The translations under genes were made by a program, and so were the position numbers. This document shows, in pieces, positions 16,713 through 24,743 of a stretch of 64,000 nucleotides of DNA. The stretch covers positions 1 through 64,000 of the forward strand of contig NZ_BAAAEN010000019.1 of NCBI RefSeq assembly GCF_039523035.1, read 5' to 3'. The notes below the pieces were generated by a model. It searched no databases. It was not told the DNA's origin and saw only the letters and a list, made by a program, of their open reading frames with translations. Numbering within the stretch: the first letter of the stretch is position 1; each line of letters opens with the position of its first letter. Source of the stretch: Pigmentiphaga daeguensis. GTDB lineage: Bacteria > Pseudomonadota > Gammaproteobacteria > Burkholderiales > Burkholderiaceae_B.

Positions 16713-17765
16713 ATGGATGTCCAACACGATCTGGATGGCTTCGGCCCGGCGCTGCCCGGCGTGGTCCTGCCTCTGCCCGAGGCAGCCGCGCCCAGGGATT
16801 CCGCCTTCCACGATGCCCATGTCAGCTGCGTCCTGCCCTGCCTGAACGAAGCCCGCAACCTGCGCGAACTGCTTCCCCTCTTGCGAGCCCGCCTCGACAC
16901 GCTGTGCCGAAGCTGGGAGATCATTGTGGTGGACGACGGCAGCACCGACGAGACCCCTGAACTCATGGCCCGCTGGAGCCAGGTCCCCGGCTTCCGCTAC
17001 CTGCAGCTGTCGCGCAACTTCGGCAAGGAAGCCGCGCTCAGCGCCGGGCTGGAATCGGCGGACGGCGACGTCGTCATCAGCATGGACGCCGACCTGCAGC
17101 ACTCGCCCGACCTGATCGACAGGATGCTGGTCAAGTGGGCCGCCGGCGCGGACATGGTCTACGCGGTGCGCAGCCATCGCGACGACGAGCCGGCGCTCAA
17201 GCGCCTGGGCTCGCGGCTGTTCTACCGGCTGCTCAGCTCGCACGGCCGCGTCAACGTCCCGGCGCATGCCGGCGACTTCCGGCTGATGGACCGCCGCGTC
17301 GTCGACGCCCTGATCGCCCTGCCCGAACGCACCCGCTTCATGAAGGGCCTGTACGCCTGGGTCGGGTTCAAGGCCGAGCCGCTGCCCTACGTTCCCGCCG
17401 ACCGTGCCCACGGCAGCAGCCACTTCCGGCCGCTGCAGCTCGGGCGCCTGGCCCTGGACGGGCTGACCGCCTTCACCACCTGGCCGCTGCGCATGGCGAG
17501 CCTCGTGGGTGGGCTCTTCGCGGCGCTGTCCATCGCCTATGGCTGCTACGTGGTGGGTGAATACCTGGTCAAGGGCAACATCGTCGCCGGCTGGACCACC
17601 ATCGTCGCCGCCCTGCTGTTCTTCGCCGGACTGAACCTGATCTCGCTGGGCATCGTGGGCGAGTACGTCGCCCGCATCTTCGACGAGGTCAAGGGCCGGC
17701 CGCTGTACGTGGTCCGTTCTCGCCGCGGCACGGGGACGCGCAGCCGCCGCGCAGGCATGCGATGA
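16713..17765 (+). CDS. lgmA: Undecaprenyl-phosphate glycosyltransferase, LgmA/ArnC-like
   Basis: A 350-residue GT2 glycosyltransferase of the polyprenol-phosphate sugar type. Seen: VSCVLPCLNEARNL at residue 37, IIVVDDGSTDETPEL, SRNFGKEAALSAGL and the DxD-like MDADLQHSPDLID (residues about 127-139), then two C-terminal membrane helices (ASLVGGLFAALSIAYG and TIVAALLFFAGLNLISLG). In Bordetella, LgmA loads GlcNAc on undecaprenyl phosphate for decorating lipid A phosphates with glucosamine; the ArnT-like gene next door supports the same role here. An alternative is a GtrB-type enzyme for O-antigen glucosylation, suggested by the nearby GtrA gene. Confidence 0.8.
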   Translation: MDVQHDLDGFGPALPGVVLPLPEAAAPRDSAFHDAHVSCVLPCLNEARNLRELLPLLRARLDTLCRSWEIIVVDDGSTDETPELMARWSQVPGFRYLQLSRNFGKEAALSAGLESADGDVVISMDADLQHSPDLIDRMLVKWAAGADMVYAVRSHRDDEPALKRLGSRLFYRLLSSHGRVNVPAHAGDFRLMDRRVVDALIALPERTRFMKGLYAWVGFKAEPLPYVPADRAHGSSHFRPLQLGRLALDGLTAFTTWPLRMASLVGGLFAALSIAYGCYVVGEYLVKGNIVAGWTTIVAALLFFAGLNLISLGIVGEYVARIFDEVKGRPLYVVRSRRGTGTRSRRAGMR

Positions 17766-17769
17766 AAAA
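17759..17769 (+). repeat. 11-bp direct repeat flanking intergenic element (left copy)
   Basis: GCGATGAAAAA, identical to 17840-17850, brackets the GC-rich repeat between lgmA and lgmB. It looks like a duplication of the lgmB start region. Confidence 0.6.
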
Positions 17770-17840
17770 TGGCCCCCACGCTTGCCGCTGCGCGGCTGCG
17801 CTGCCCCCCAAGGGGGCGTTTTCATCTTGGGGCGGCCCGG
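17770..17840. repeat. GC-rich intergenic repeat (R2, module b)
   Basis: It contains GCCCCCCAAGGGGGC and CTTGGGGCGGCCCGGCG, matching 5719-5790 of R1. The element lies exactly between two 11-bp direct repeats and is in frame with lgmB (81 bp from ATG to ATG). Confidence 0.65.
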
Positions 17841-17842
17841 CG

Positions 17843-19393
17843 ATGAAAAAAACCAGCCTGTTCTTCGCCGCCATCGCGGCCTGGCTCGCCATGCTGTCCT
17901 GGGTGCGGCCGCTGATGCTGCCCGACGAGGGGCGCTATGCCGGCGTCGCCTGGGAAATGTTGCGCAGCCACTCCCATGCCGTGCCGCTGTTGAACGGCAT
18001 GCCCTATTTCCACAAGCCGCCGCTGTTCTACTGGCTGGCCGAGGCCTCGTTCTCGGTGTTCGGACTGAACGAGTTCGCGGCGCGCCTGCCCTCGGTCCTG
18101 GCGGCCTGGCTGGCGGCGGCGGGCCTGTACCTGTTCGTGCGCCGGCGGCGCGACGCCGGCACCGCCGCGGTCGCCACGCTGATCCTGGTCACCCTGCCCT
18201 TCTTCTACGGCGCCGCGCAGTTCGCCAACCTGGACATGCTGGTGGCCAGCCTGATCTCGCTGTGCATCCTGGCCGGCGCCGAAGCGCTGCTGCGCGCCCG
18301 CGAAGGTGCCTCGCCCCGCGGCATGATGCTGGCCTGCGCGGTGCTGGCCGGCCTGGCCGTGCTGGCCAAGGGCCTGATAGGCGTCGCGCTGCCGGCGGCC
18401 GTGCTGGTGCTATGGGTGGCGTCGGCGCGCCGCTGGAAAGACCTGCTCGTCCTGCTGTGGCCGCCCGCCATCGGCGTCTTCCTGGCCGTGGCGGTGCCGT
18501 GGTTCTGGCTGATGCAGCTGCGCTATCCGGAGTTCTTCCACTACTTCTTCATCTACCAGCAGTTCGAGCGCTTCTCCGCCGGCGGCTTCAACAACGTACA
18601 GCCGGCCTGGTTCTACCTGCCGGTGCTTGCCGCGCTGGCGCTGCCCTGGTCGGCCTGGGCGGCCGGCCTGTTCGACAAGCGCTTCTGGAGCACGCCCGAC
18701 GGCGGACTGCGACGGCTGATGCTGGTCTGGCTGGCCGTGATCCTGGCCTTCTTTTCCATCCCCAGTTCCAAGCTCATCGGCTACATCGTGCCGGCGCTGC
18801 CCGCCTTCGCCTTCCTGCTGGCCGAGGTCGTCATGTCGGTCCGGCGCAGCGGCCGCAGCCTGCGCTGGCGGCGCCTGTTCCCCTTGTCCGTCATGGGCGC
18901 CGCCACGCTGTGCGGCGCCGCCATGGCCGCAGCCGCCGCCTATTCGCACCAGGCGCCCAAGTCCCTGGCCACCGATATCGGCACGCGGCTGCGGCCCGGC
19001 GACACGCTGGTCGCGCTGCACGAGTACCCCTTCCAGCTACAGCTCTATTCCCGCTCCCCCGCCCCCATCTGGGTCGTGGACGACTGGCTGGACCCGCAGA
19101 TTCCCTTGCGCGACAACTGGCGCAAGGAACTGTACGACGCCGCGCATTTCGACCCGGTCCAGGGCCAGCAGGTGCTGCTGTCGGACCGGCTGCTGCGCGA
19201 ACGCCTGTGCGCGGCGCCCGCCGGGGAACGCTACTGGATCTGGGGCGGCGCCGACGACGCCGCGCGCAAGCCATTCCTGGCGAACCGGCAGCCCGTGCTG
19301 AGCGAAGACCGCAGCCGGGTATGGCTGGTCGAGGCCGGCGACGGGCTCATGCGCCAGGCGTGCGGCGAAACGCCCATAGCCGGCTTGCAATGA
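17843..19393 (+). CDS. lgmB: Lipid A glycosyltransferase, LgmB/ArnT-like (GT39/GT83)
   Basis: A 516-residue polytopic inner-membrane glycosyltransferase of the ArnT/PMT fold. Seen: the first periplasmic loop with DEGRYAGVAWEML (Asp-Glu catalytic region, residues about 28-40), PLLNGMPYFHKPPLFYWL, NLDMLVASL, about ten hydrophobic helices, and a C-terminal periplasmic domain from about residue 380. It would move glucosamine (or aminoarabinose) from the lipid carrier to lipid A phosphates, giving cationic-peptide resistance. The frame opens at an upstream ATG (17762), adding 27 codons encoded by an intergenic repeat. The ATG at 17843 is chosen because membrane helix 1 follows at once. The 3' end overlaps the opposite-strand gtrA gene by 47 bp. 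Confidence 0.82.
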   Translation: MKKTSLFFAAIAAWLAMLSWVRPLMLPDEGRYAGVAWEMLRSHSHAVPLLNGMPYFHKPPLFYWLAEASFSVFGLNEFAARLPSVLAAWLAAAGLYLFVRRRRDAGTAAVATLILVTLPFFYGAAQFANLDMLVASLISLCILAGAEALLRAREGASPRGMMLACAVLAGLAVLAKGLIGVALPAAVLVLWVASARRWKDLLVLLWPPAIGVFLAVAVPWFWLMQLRYPEFFHYFFIYQQFERFSAGGFNNVQPAWFYLPVLAALALPWSAWAAGLFDKRFWSTPDGGLRRLMLVWLAVILAFFSIPSSKLIGYIVPALPAFAFLLAEVVMSVRRSGRSLRWRRLFPLSVMGAATLCGAAMAAAAAYSHQAPKSLATDIGTRLRPGDTLVALHEYPFQLQLYSRSPAPIWVVDDWLDPQIPLRDNWRKELYDAAHFDPVQGQQVLLSDRLLRERLCAAPAGERYWIWGGADDAARKPFLANRQPVLSEDRSRVWLVEAGDGLMRQACGETPIAGLQ

Positions 19394-19742
19394 AGGTACC
19401 CACGGCAATCCCCGCCAACACCGCTGCCAGCAAGACGTCATACCGCACCGAGGACACATGGAGCAGCCAGGCATAGGCCATTTCGTTGACTGCGAAGCCG
19501 CCCGCGGATACGAGAAAGAATCTCGCCGCGGCGCGCTGCCACGCATGCAGCGGATGCCGGAATGTGAACAGCAGATGGCCCGCGAACGACACGCAGAAAG
19601 CGGCCAGCCAGCCCACCACGTTGGCCCGCAGGGGCGCGAGGCCCAGCATTTCGACGCAGGCCACGGCCACGACCCAGTGGGTCGCGGCGGCCAGGCAGCC
19701 GACGGCGACGAAGCGGAGGATCTGTCCGGCAAGCAGGCGCAT
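19347..19742 (-). CDS. lgmD: GtrA-family small membrane protein (possible LgmD flippase)
   Basis: A 131-residue protein with four predicted membrane helices (LRFVAVGCLAAATHWVV, VVGWLAAFCVSFAGHLLFTF, FFLVSAGGFAVNEMAYAWLL, VLLAAVLAGIAVGTFIASRLWAF), the GtrA/DPMS family pattern ending with RLWAFRR. GtrA proteins are thought to flip polyprenol-linked sugars. In the Bordetella lipid A glucosamine model LgmD has this job; the symbol is given from memory of that model. Here the gene is on the opposite strand to lgmA and lgmB and overlaps the lgmB end by 47 bp, so it is not in their operon. It is divergent from the deacetylase gene. Confidence 0.72.
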   Translation of the reverse strand: MRLLAGQILRFVAVGCLAAATHWVVAVACVEMLGLAPLRANVVGWLAAFCVSFAGHLLFTFRHPLHAWQRAAARFFLVSAGGFAVNEMAYAWLLHVSSVRYDVLLAAVLAGIAVGTFIASRLWAFRRTPGA

Positions 19743-19766
19743 GAAGAGCCATCCAACGGATACGTG

Positions 19767-20585
19767 ATGAACGGAACGCCATTATCCGGCAGGCGGATCG
19801 TCGTGTGTGCGGACGACTTCGGCATGGACGCATCGGTCGATCTGGCCATCCTGGCCCTGGCCGCGCACGGGCGCGTCAGCGCCGCCAGCTGCATGACGCT
19901 GGGCCCCAGCTTCGGCGCCCATGCCGGGCTGCTGGCCGGCTCGGACATCGAGACCGGCCTGCATGTGGACTTCACGGCCTTTCCCGACACGCCCGCCGAG
20001 CGGCTGTCCCTGTCCGCGCTGATTGCCCGCAGCTATGCGGGCCTGCTCGACGATGGCTGGATCGACGCAAGGCTTGCCCGGCAGTTCGACGCCTTCGAAC
20101 GGGCCTTCGGCCGCCCGCCCGACTACGTCGACGGCCACCAGCACGTGCACCAGTTGCCCCACATCCGCACCCGACTGGTCGCGCTGCTGGCGCGGCGTTA
20201 TGGCGACGCTCCGCCGTGGCTGCGCTCCACGCGCGCCGCACCCCTGCCCGGCATGCCGCGTCCGCCGCGCCTGAAGGCGCGCGTGATCGCCGCGCTGGGC
20301 GCCGCCGGGCTGGCCCGCCTGGCGCATGGCCATGGCATGCGGACCAACGCCCGCCTGCTGGGCGTGTACGGATTCCAGGGCGGAGAGCAGCACTATGCCG
20401 CGCTGGTGCGCAACTGGCTGCGGCACGCGGGCGACCGGGACGTGCTGATGTGCCATCCTGCCGTCGCCCCGGTGCCCGACGATCCTCCCGGCGGACAGCG
20501 CGTGGCCGAATACCGGGTGCTGGCCGGCCCGGCCTTCCTGCGCTGGCTGGACGAGGAAGGCCTGCGGGTGGGGCCGCTGGCCTGA
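19767..20585 (+). CDS. lgmC: YdjC/ChbG-family carbohydrate deacetylase (possible LgmC)
   Basis: A 272-residue YdjC-type deacetylase. Metal and catalytic residues of the family are visible: the double Asp in IVVCADDFGMD (residue about 14), HVDFTAF near residue 68, and DGHQHVHQLPHIR near residue 120; MCHPA near residue 229 completes the set. YdjC enzymes remove N-acetyl groups from GlcNAc-containing substrates. Next to lgmA/lgmB this fits deacetylation of the lipid-linked GlcNAc before transfer to lipid A. The ATG at 19767 was chosen as the only one before the ADDFG strand; a GTG three bases upstream is possible. A HpnK-type hopanoid role is an alternative. Confidence 0.78.
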   Translation: MNGTPLSGRRIVVCADDFGMDASVDLAILALAAHGRVSAASCMTLGPSFGAHAGLLAGSDIETGLHVDFTAFPDTPAERLSLSALIARSYAGLLDDGWIDARLARQFDAFERAFGRPPDYVDGHQHVHQLPHIRTRLVALLARRYGDAPPWLRSTRAAPLPGMPRPPRLKARVIAALGAAGLARLAHGHGMRTNARLLGVYGFQGGEQHYAALVRNWLRHAGDRDVLMCHPAVAPVPDDPPGGQRVAEYRVLAGPAFLRWLDEEGLRVGPLA

Positions 20586-20604
20586 GAGGCGCGCCGCGGC
20601 CGGC

Positions 20605-21549
20605 TCAGCGCCTGGCGAACGGCAGGCTGCGCGCGTTCTCGATGGTGATGCTGATGGGCGACGGGCCCCGCAGGTCCAGGCACAACGACTTGAACAACTC
20701 GATCGAGTTCATCAGCACGTTCTTCTTGTGGACGATGCCGATGTCCACCAGGATGGGCCGGCCCGCGCAGCGCAGCAGGCTCAGCCTGCGGCTGGCCACC
20801 TCGTCGGCCAGCGCGTAGACCGGCATCAGCGCAACACCGGAGCTGATGGAGACGATGCGCTTGATGAACTGGGCGTCGTTGGACTCGGTCAGGACGGACG
20901 GATAGCCGCCGTCCGGCAGGAACAGTTCGTCCGTGATGGCCCGCGTGCCGCTGCCCTGCTGGAACAGAACGAACGGAAACTCCCGCAACTGGTCCAGCGA
21001 AACGGTCCCGCGCTTGGCCAACGGATGGCCGCTGCGGACGATGAACGCGTGCTCGGTGCTGCCCAGCGCCACCCGCACCATCTGGCTGCTGCCCTCGGCC
21101 AGCGGACCGAACGCCACGTCGGCCGTCCCGACCTGCACCCGCCTGACGGCGGCCTCGGCGCTTTCGGTGGCGGTGAAGATCAGTTCTATGCCCGGGTACT
21201 TCTCGATGAAGGCCTCGCACAGGTCGCCCAGCACGTAGACGATGGACAACGTGGTGGCCGCGATGCGCAGCGTGCCCGTGACCGGCCCCGTCTTGGAGCG
21301 CTCGAAGCGTGCCTCCAGCGCCATGATCTCGGCGCGTATCTTCTGCGCCGAGGCCAGCACCGCCAGCCCCGCCGGGGAAGGATAGACCTTGGGCCGGGCC
21401 CGGATCAGCAAGGTTTCGTCGAGCTCGGCCTCGAGGTGGCGCACCTGGTGGCTGAGCGCCGACTGGGTCAAGCCTAGCTGGGCCGCCGCCTCGCCGAAAC
21501 TGCCAGTGTCGGCGATGGCCTGCAGCGCTCTGAGTTGCTTCAATTCCAT
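20605..21549 (-). CDS. LysR-family regulator (CysB-like fold)
   Basis: A 314-residue LysR regulator starting MELKQLRALQAIADTGSFGEA, with helix-turn-helix GLTQSALSHQVRHLEAEL and then PSPAGLAVLASAQKIRAEI. The effector domain starts near TLRIAATTLSIVYVLGDL. The frame stays open 60 codons upstream to 21729, but that part is Arg/Gly-rich and crosses the promoter region, so 21549 is taken as the start. It is divergent from the TRAP-ior gene set. A T-N11-A operator candidate at 21639-21653 lies just upstream of a sigma-70-like promoter for that set, which supports a role as its substrate-sensing regulator. Confidence 0.9.
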   Translation of the reverse strand: MELKQLRALQAIADTGSFGEAAAQLGLTQSALSHQVRHLEAELDETLLIRARPKVYPSPAGLAVLASAQKIRAEIMALEARFERSKTGPVTGTLRIAATTLSIVYVLGDLCEAFIEKYPGIELIFTATESAEAAVRRVQVGTADVAFGPLAEGSSQMVRVALGSTEHAFIVRSGHPLAKRGTVSLDQLREFPFVLFQQGSGTRAITDELFLPDGGYPSVLTESNDAQFIKRIVSISSGVALMPVYALADEVASRRLSLLRCAGRPILVDIGIVHKKNVLMNSIELFKSLCLDLRGPSPISITIENARSLPFARR

Positions 21550-21638
21550 GGCGGTATCGCGTAAGTCGTCCGGGAAAGCGCATGAAGCGCACCGGCATTT
21601 TGGCATCGATCGCCCCCGCGGGCGCACCACCGCCGTGC

Positions 21639-21653
21639 ATGAAAAGAATTCAT
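21639..21653. promoter_or_regulatory. Candidate LysR box ATGAA-N5-TTCAT
   Basis: A perfect 5-bp dyad with T-N11-A geometry (T21640, A21652). It is centred about 30 bp upstream of the putative -35 at 21675, the usual place for a LysR activator site. Confidence 0.5.
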
Positions 21654-21674
21654 CGCATGCCGCAGGAAATCGCG

Positions 21675-21704
21675 TTGACGGGCCTCTCGGCCCGCCTCTA
21701 ACCT
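21675..21704 (+). promoter_or_regulatory. Putative promoter of the TRAP-ior gene set
   Basis: TTGACG (21675-21680) and TAACCT (21699-21704) are separated by 18 bp, about 85 bp upstream of dctP. The match to sigma-70 is fair, and the LysR box lies just upstream. Confidence 0.4.
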
Positions 21705-21788
21705 CGATCCGCCTCGCCATCCCATCCACCCTTATCGCCGCCTTCGCGGGCTCGCGTCCCGCGAACGAAGCACGGCAATGGAGTCAAC

Positions 21789-22793
21789 ATGCTCAGGACC
21801 CTCGTCAACGCCGGTTCCCGCTCCCTGCAAAGAAAGCGCCGCGCCGTCCTCGCGGCCGCCGCGCTCGCCTGTCTGGCCGCGCCGGCCGTGGGACAGGCCC
21901 AGCAGGTCACGCTGCGCGCCGTCAGTTCCTTTGACGAGAAGACCTTTTTCTCCCGCCACTTCGAGCGCTTCGTGGAGAAGGTCAACCGGGAAGGCAAGGG
22001 CCTGGTGCAGATCAACTATATCGGCGGCCCCAAGGCCATCCCGCCGTTCGAGGTGGGCAACGCCGTGCGCAACAAGGTGGTCGACCTCGCCAACGTGACC
22101 GGCGTGTTCTACACCAACATCGTGCCCGAGGCCATCGCCATGTCCTACACCGACCTGACGACCCGGGAACTGCGCGAGAACGGCGCCATCGACTACATGA
22201 ACACGCTGCTGGCGCCCAAGGGCCTGACCTACCTTGCCCGGCTCAGCGACGGCGTGCCTTATCACATCTATACCAACAAGGGCTTCACCGGCGACCTCAA
22301 GGGCCAGAAGATGCGCATCACGCCGGTCTACCGGGACCTCTTCCTGAGCCTGGGCAGCACGGTGGTGCAGACCGCGCCGGGCGAGCTCTACACCGCGCTC
22401 GAGCGCGGCGTGGTGGACGGCTACGGCTGGCCCATCGCCGGCATCTTCGACCTGGGCTGGCAGGAAAAGACCAGGTATCGCGTGGATCCCGGCTTCTATG
22501 GCTCGGAGAACGGCATCCTGATGAACCTGTCGTCCTGGAAGAACCTCACCCAGGCCCAGCGCGATTTCCTGCAGAAGCAATTCGCATGGGCCGAGGAACA
22601 GAACGCCACCTACAAGGACGAGGTCGCCGCCGAGACCAGGCGCCAGGCCGAGGCGGGCGTCAAGACCATCGCCCTGTCGCCGGAAGACAGCCGCAAGCTG
22701 CTGGATGCCGCCCACGACGCCGCCTGGAAGCGGATGGCCGAGGTCAGCCCCGCGCACGCGGCCAAGCTGAAGTCGCTGTTCTCGCGCCCCTGA
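21789..22793 (+). CDS. dctP: TRAP transporter substrate-binding protein DctP
   Basis: A 334-residue periplasmic TRAP receptor. Seen: a signal peptide (VLAAAALACLAAPAVGQAQQ), then VTLRAVSSFDEKTFFSRHFERF, LKGQKMRITPVYRDLFLSLGSTVV with the conserved substrate-binding arginine (residues about 175-197), and PGELYTALERGVVDGYGWP. Composition and order fit the DctP family. The GGAG at 21780-21783 sets the ATG. Together with dctQ and dctM it makes a complete TRAP system driven by a sodium or proton gradient. Because the next genes encode a 2-oxoacid:ferredoxin oxidoreductase, the ligand is probably an aryl 2-oxoacid or related carboxylate; this is inference. Confidence 0.9.
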   Translation: MLRTLVNAGSRSLQRKRRAVLAAAALACLAAPAVGQAQQVTLRAVSSFDEKTFFSRHFERFVEKVNREGKGLVQINYIGGPKAIPPFEVGNAVRNKVVDLANVTGVFYTNIVPEAIAMSYTDLTTRELRENGAIDYMNTLLAPKGLTYLARLSDGVPYHIYTNKGFTGDLKGQKMRITPVYRDLFLSLGSTVVQTAPGELYTALERGVVDGYGWPIAGIFDLGWQEKTRYRVDPGFYGSENGILMNLSSWKNLTQAQRDFLQKQFAWAEEQNATYKDEVAAETRRQAEAGVKTIALSPEDSRKLLDAAHDAAWKRMAEVSPAHAAKLKSLFSRP

Positions 22794-22799
22794 TCCGCC

Positions 22800-23315
22800 A
22801 TGCAGACGATTTCCCGCGCCTACGGGCATCTGCTTTATCTCTGTTTCTCCCTGGCCTGCCTGATCCTGCTGGCGATGACCGTCATGATCTGCGCCGACGT
22901 GTTCACCCGCAACACCGGCCTGGCCGACCTGTCCTGGAGCAACGAGATATCGGAAACGATGCTCTCCGCCATGACCATGCTGGCCGCGCCCTGGCTGCTG
23001 CGCCAGGGCCAGCACATCCGGGTCGACATCCTGCTGCAGGCGCTGCCGGCGCGCGCCGGCTGGGTGTGCGAGTGGGTGGCCGACCTGCTCGGCTTCGCCT
23101 GCAGCGTCGCCCTGGCCTACTACGGCTGGCTGGTCACCCACGAAAGCTACCAGGGCGGCGGCATGATCACCAAGACGCTCGTGACGCCGGAATGGTGGGG
23201 TACCGCGCCCTGGGTGCTGAGCTTTTCCCTGCTGTCGATCGAGTTCCTGTTCCGCATGGACCGGTTGCGCAGGTCCGAACACCGGCCCCGGCATGATGCC
23301 GTGTCGGCCAGCTAG
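22800..23315 (+). CDS. dctQ: TRAP transporter small permease DctQ
   Basis: A 171-residue protein with four membrane helices (YLCFSLACLILLAMTVMICADVF, the helix around EISETMLSAMTMLAAPWLL, LLGFACSVALAYYGWLV, and WWGTAPWVLSFSLLSIEFLF). The family motif WSNEISETMLSAMTMLAAPWLLRQGQHIRVD is split across residues 42-70. DctQ is the small membrane subunit that holds DctM and DctP together. It begins 6 bp after dctP and shows no obvious ribosome site, so it may rely on coupled translation. Its stop codon forms part of the dctM ribosome site. Confidence 0.88.
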   Translation: MQTISRAYGHLLYLCFSLACLILLAMTVMICADVFTRNTGLADLSWSNEISETMLSAMTMLAAPWLLRQGQHIRVDILLQALPARAGWVCEWVADLLGFACSVALAYYGWLVTHESYQGGGMITKTLVTPEWWGTAPWVLSFSLLSIEFLFRMDRLRRSEHRPRHDAVSAS

Positions 23316-23324
23316 GAGGCGCCC

Positions 23325-24635
23325 ATGACCTGGCAACAAGCCTCGCTGCTGCTGTTCGGCGGTTCCACAGCCCTGCTGTTCCTCGGCCTGCCGGTGGCTT
23401 TCTCCTTCCTGGTCATCAACCTGGCCGGGGCACTGCTGTTCCTGGGCGGCGAGCCCGGCCTGGGCCAGCTGGTGCGCAACGGCTCGGCCTCCATCACCAG
23501 CTTCTCGCTCACGCCCATCCCCCTGTTCGTCCTGATGGGCGAGATCCTGTTCCACACCGGCGTCGCGCTCAAGGTGATCGACGGCATCGAGCGCCTGATC
23601 CGCCGCATGCCCGCGCGGCTGGCGGTGGTCGCGGTCGTGGCCGGCACGATCTTCTCGGCCATCTCGGGCTCCACCATCGCGACCACGGCCATGCTGGGCA
23701 GCCTGATGCTGCCGCTCATGCTCCAGCGCGGCTACCACCCGACCATGGCCTGCGGTCCCATCATGGCCATCGGCGCGGTCGACATGCTGATCCCGCCCTC
23801 GGCCATCACCGTGCTGCTGGGTTCGCTGTCCGGCATCTCGATCTCCAAGCTGCTGGTGGGAGGCGTCACTCCCGGCTTCATCCTGAGCCTGTCGTTCATC
23901 GCCTACATCGTGGTCCGCGCCAGCCTGCGGCCCGCCATCGCGCCCAACGGCCCGCTGGACGAACACCGGGGCTGGGAGCGCGTGCGGCCCTTCCTGGTGT
24001 ACGTGCTGCCGCTGGCGACGATCTTCGGCGTGGTGGTCGGCTCGATGATCGCCGGCTGGGCCACGCCCACGGAATCGGCCGCCCTGGGGTCGATGGCGAC
24101 CATCCTCGTCACGGCCTGCTACCGGGCGCTGACGCCGGCCCGGCTGTTCGCCGCGCTCAAGGGCACGCTGGTGATATCGGCCATGATCCTGTTCATCATC
24201 CTGGGCGCCACCACCTTCTCGCAGATACTGAGCTTCTCGGGCGCGACCAGCGGCCTGGTGCAGACCGTGACCGGCACGGGGCTCTCCCCCATGGCCATCG
24301 TCGCGGGCATGCTGGCGCTGCTGATCTTCCTGGGCCTGTTCGTCGAGCAGATCTCCATGATGATGATCACGCTGCCGGTGTTCATGCCCATCGTCAATCA
24401 GCTGGGCATCGATACGGTCTGGTTCGGCATCATGTACCTGATCTGCATGCAGCTTGGCCTCCTGCTGCCTCCGCACGGCATGCTGCTGATGACCATGCGC
24501 GGCGTGGCCCCGGCCGAGGTCGGCATGACCGACATATTCAAGGCGGTCACTCCCTATGTGGCCATGACCGTGCTGTTGCTGGCGGCGATCTTCCTCTGGC
24601 CGTCGATAGCCACCTGGCTGCCGTCGAGGTTCTAG
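23325..24635 (+). CDS. dctM: TRAP transporter large permease DctM
   Basis: A 436-residue polytopic protein of the DctM family, with about twelve hydrophobic segments. Seen: LFLGLPVAFSFLVINLAGALLF at the N-terminus, SFSLTPIPLFVLMGEILFHTG, AISGSTIATTAMLGSLMLPLM, and the C-terminal LLLPPHGMLLMTMRGVAPAE. AGGAGG (23314-23319) overlaps the dctQ stop, 5 nt before the ATG. It is the ion-coupled channel of the TRAP system. A strong hairpin with a T-rich tail follows it (24687-24732), so expression may drop before iorA. Confidence 0.9.
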   Translation: MTWQQASLLLFGGSTALLFLGLPVAFSFLVINLAGALLFLGGEPGLGQLVRNGSASITSFSLTPIPLFVLMGEILFHTGVALKVIDGIERLIRRMPARLAVVAVVAGTIFSAISGSTIATTAMLGSLMLPLMLQRGYHPTMACGPIMAIGAVDMLIPPSAITVLLGSLSGISISKLLVGGVTPGFILSLSFIAYIVVRASLRPAIAPNGPLDEHRGWERVRPFLVYVLPLATIFGVVVGSMIAGWATPTESAALGSMATILVTACYRALTPARLFAALKGTLVISAMILFIILGATTFSQILSFSGATSGLVQTVTGTGLSPMAIVAGMLALLIFLGLFVEQISMMMITLPVFMPIVNQLGIDTVWFGIMYLICMQLGLLLPPHGMLLMTMRGVAPAEVGMTDIFKAVTPYVAMTVLLLAAIFLWPSIATWLPSRF

Positions 24636-24686
24636 GGAAAGACCCGCTTCCGCGCGCCCGCCGCGCCCCGATCCCTCTTGTTCCGC

Positions 24687-24732
24687 GGCGGCTGTCCACC
24701 GACAGCCGCCAGGGACCCCTTTCATCTTTTTT
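24687..24732 (+). terminator. Intrinsic terminator-like hairpin between dctM and iorA
   Basis: A perfect 10-bp stem (24687-24696 with 24701-24710, loop CACC) is followed by a CCCCTTTTCATCTTTTTT tail. It sits between two genes that look functionally linked, so it may act as a partial terminator or attenuator. Confidence 0.6.
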
Positions 24733-24743
24733 CCGGAACGCTT

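Noticed and set aside
17762..17842. Upstream ATG as the start of lgmB
   Set aside because: The 27 added residues are encoded by an intergenic repeat and are unlike a signal or membrane helix. The ATG at 17843 is better, although use of the upstream codon cannot be ruled out.
21732..24725. Long minus-strand open frame opposite dctPQM
   Set aside because: It is an antisense shadow with His/Gln/Gly-rich low-complexity composition and no start signal; dctPQM are well supported.
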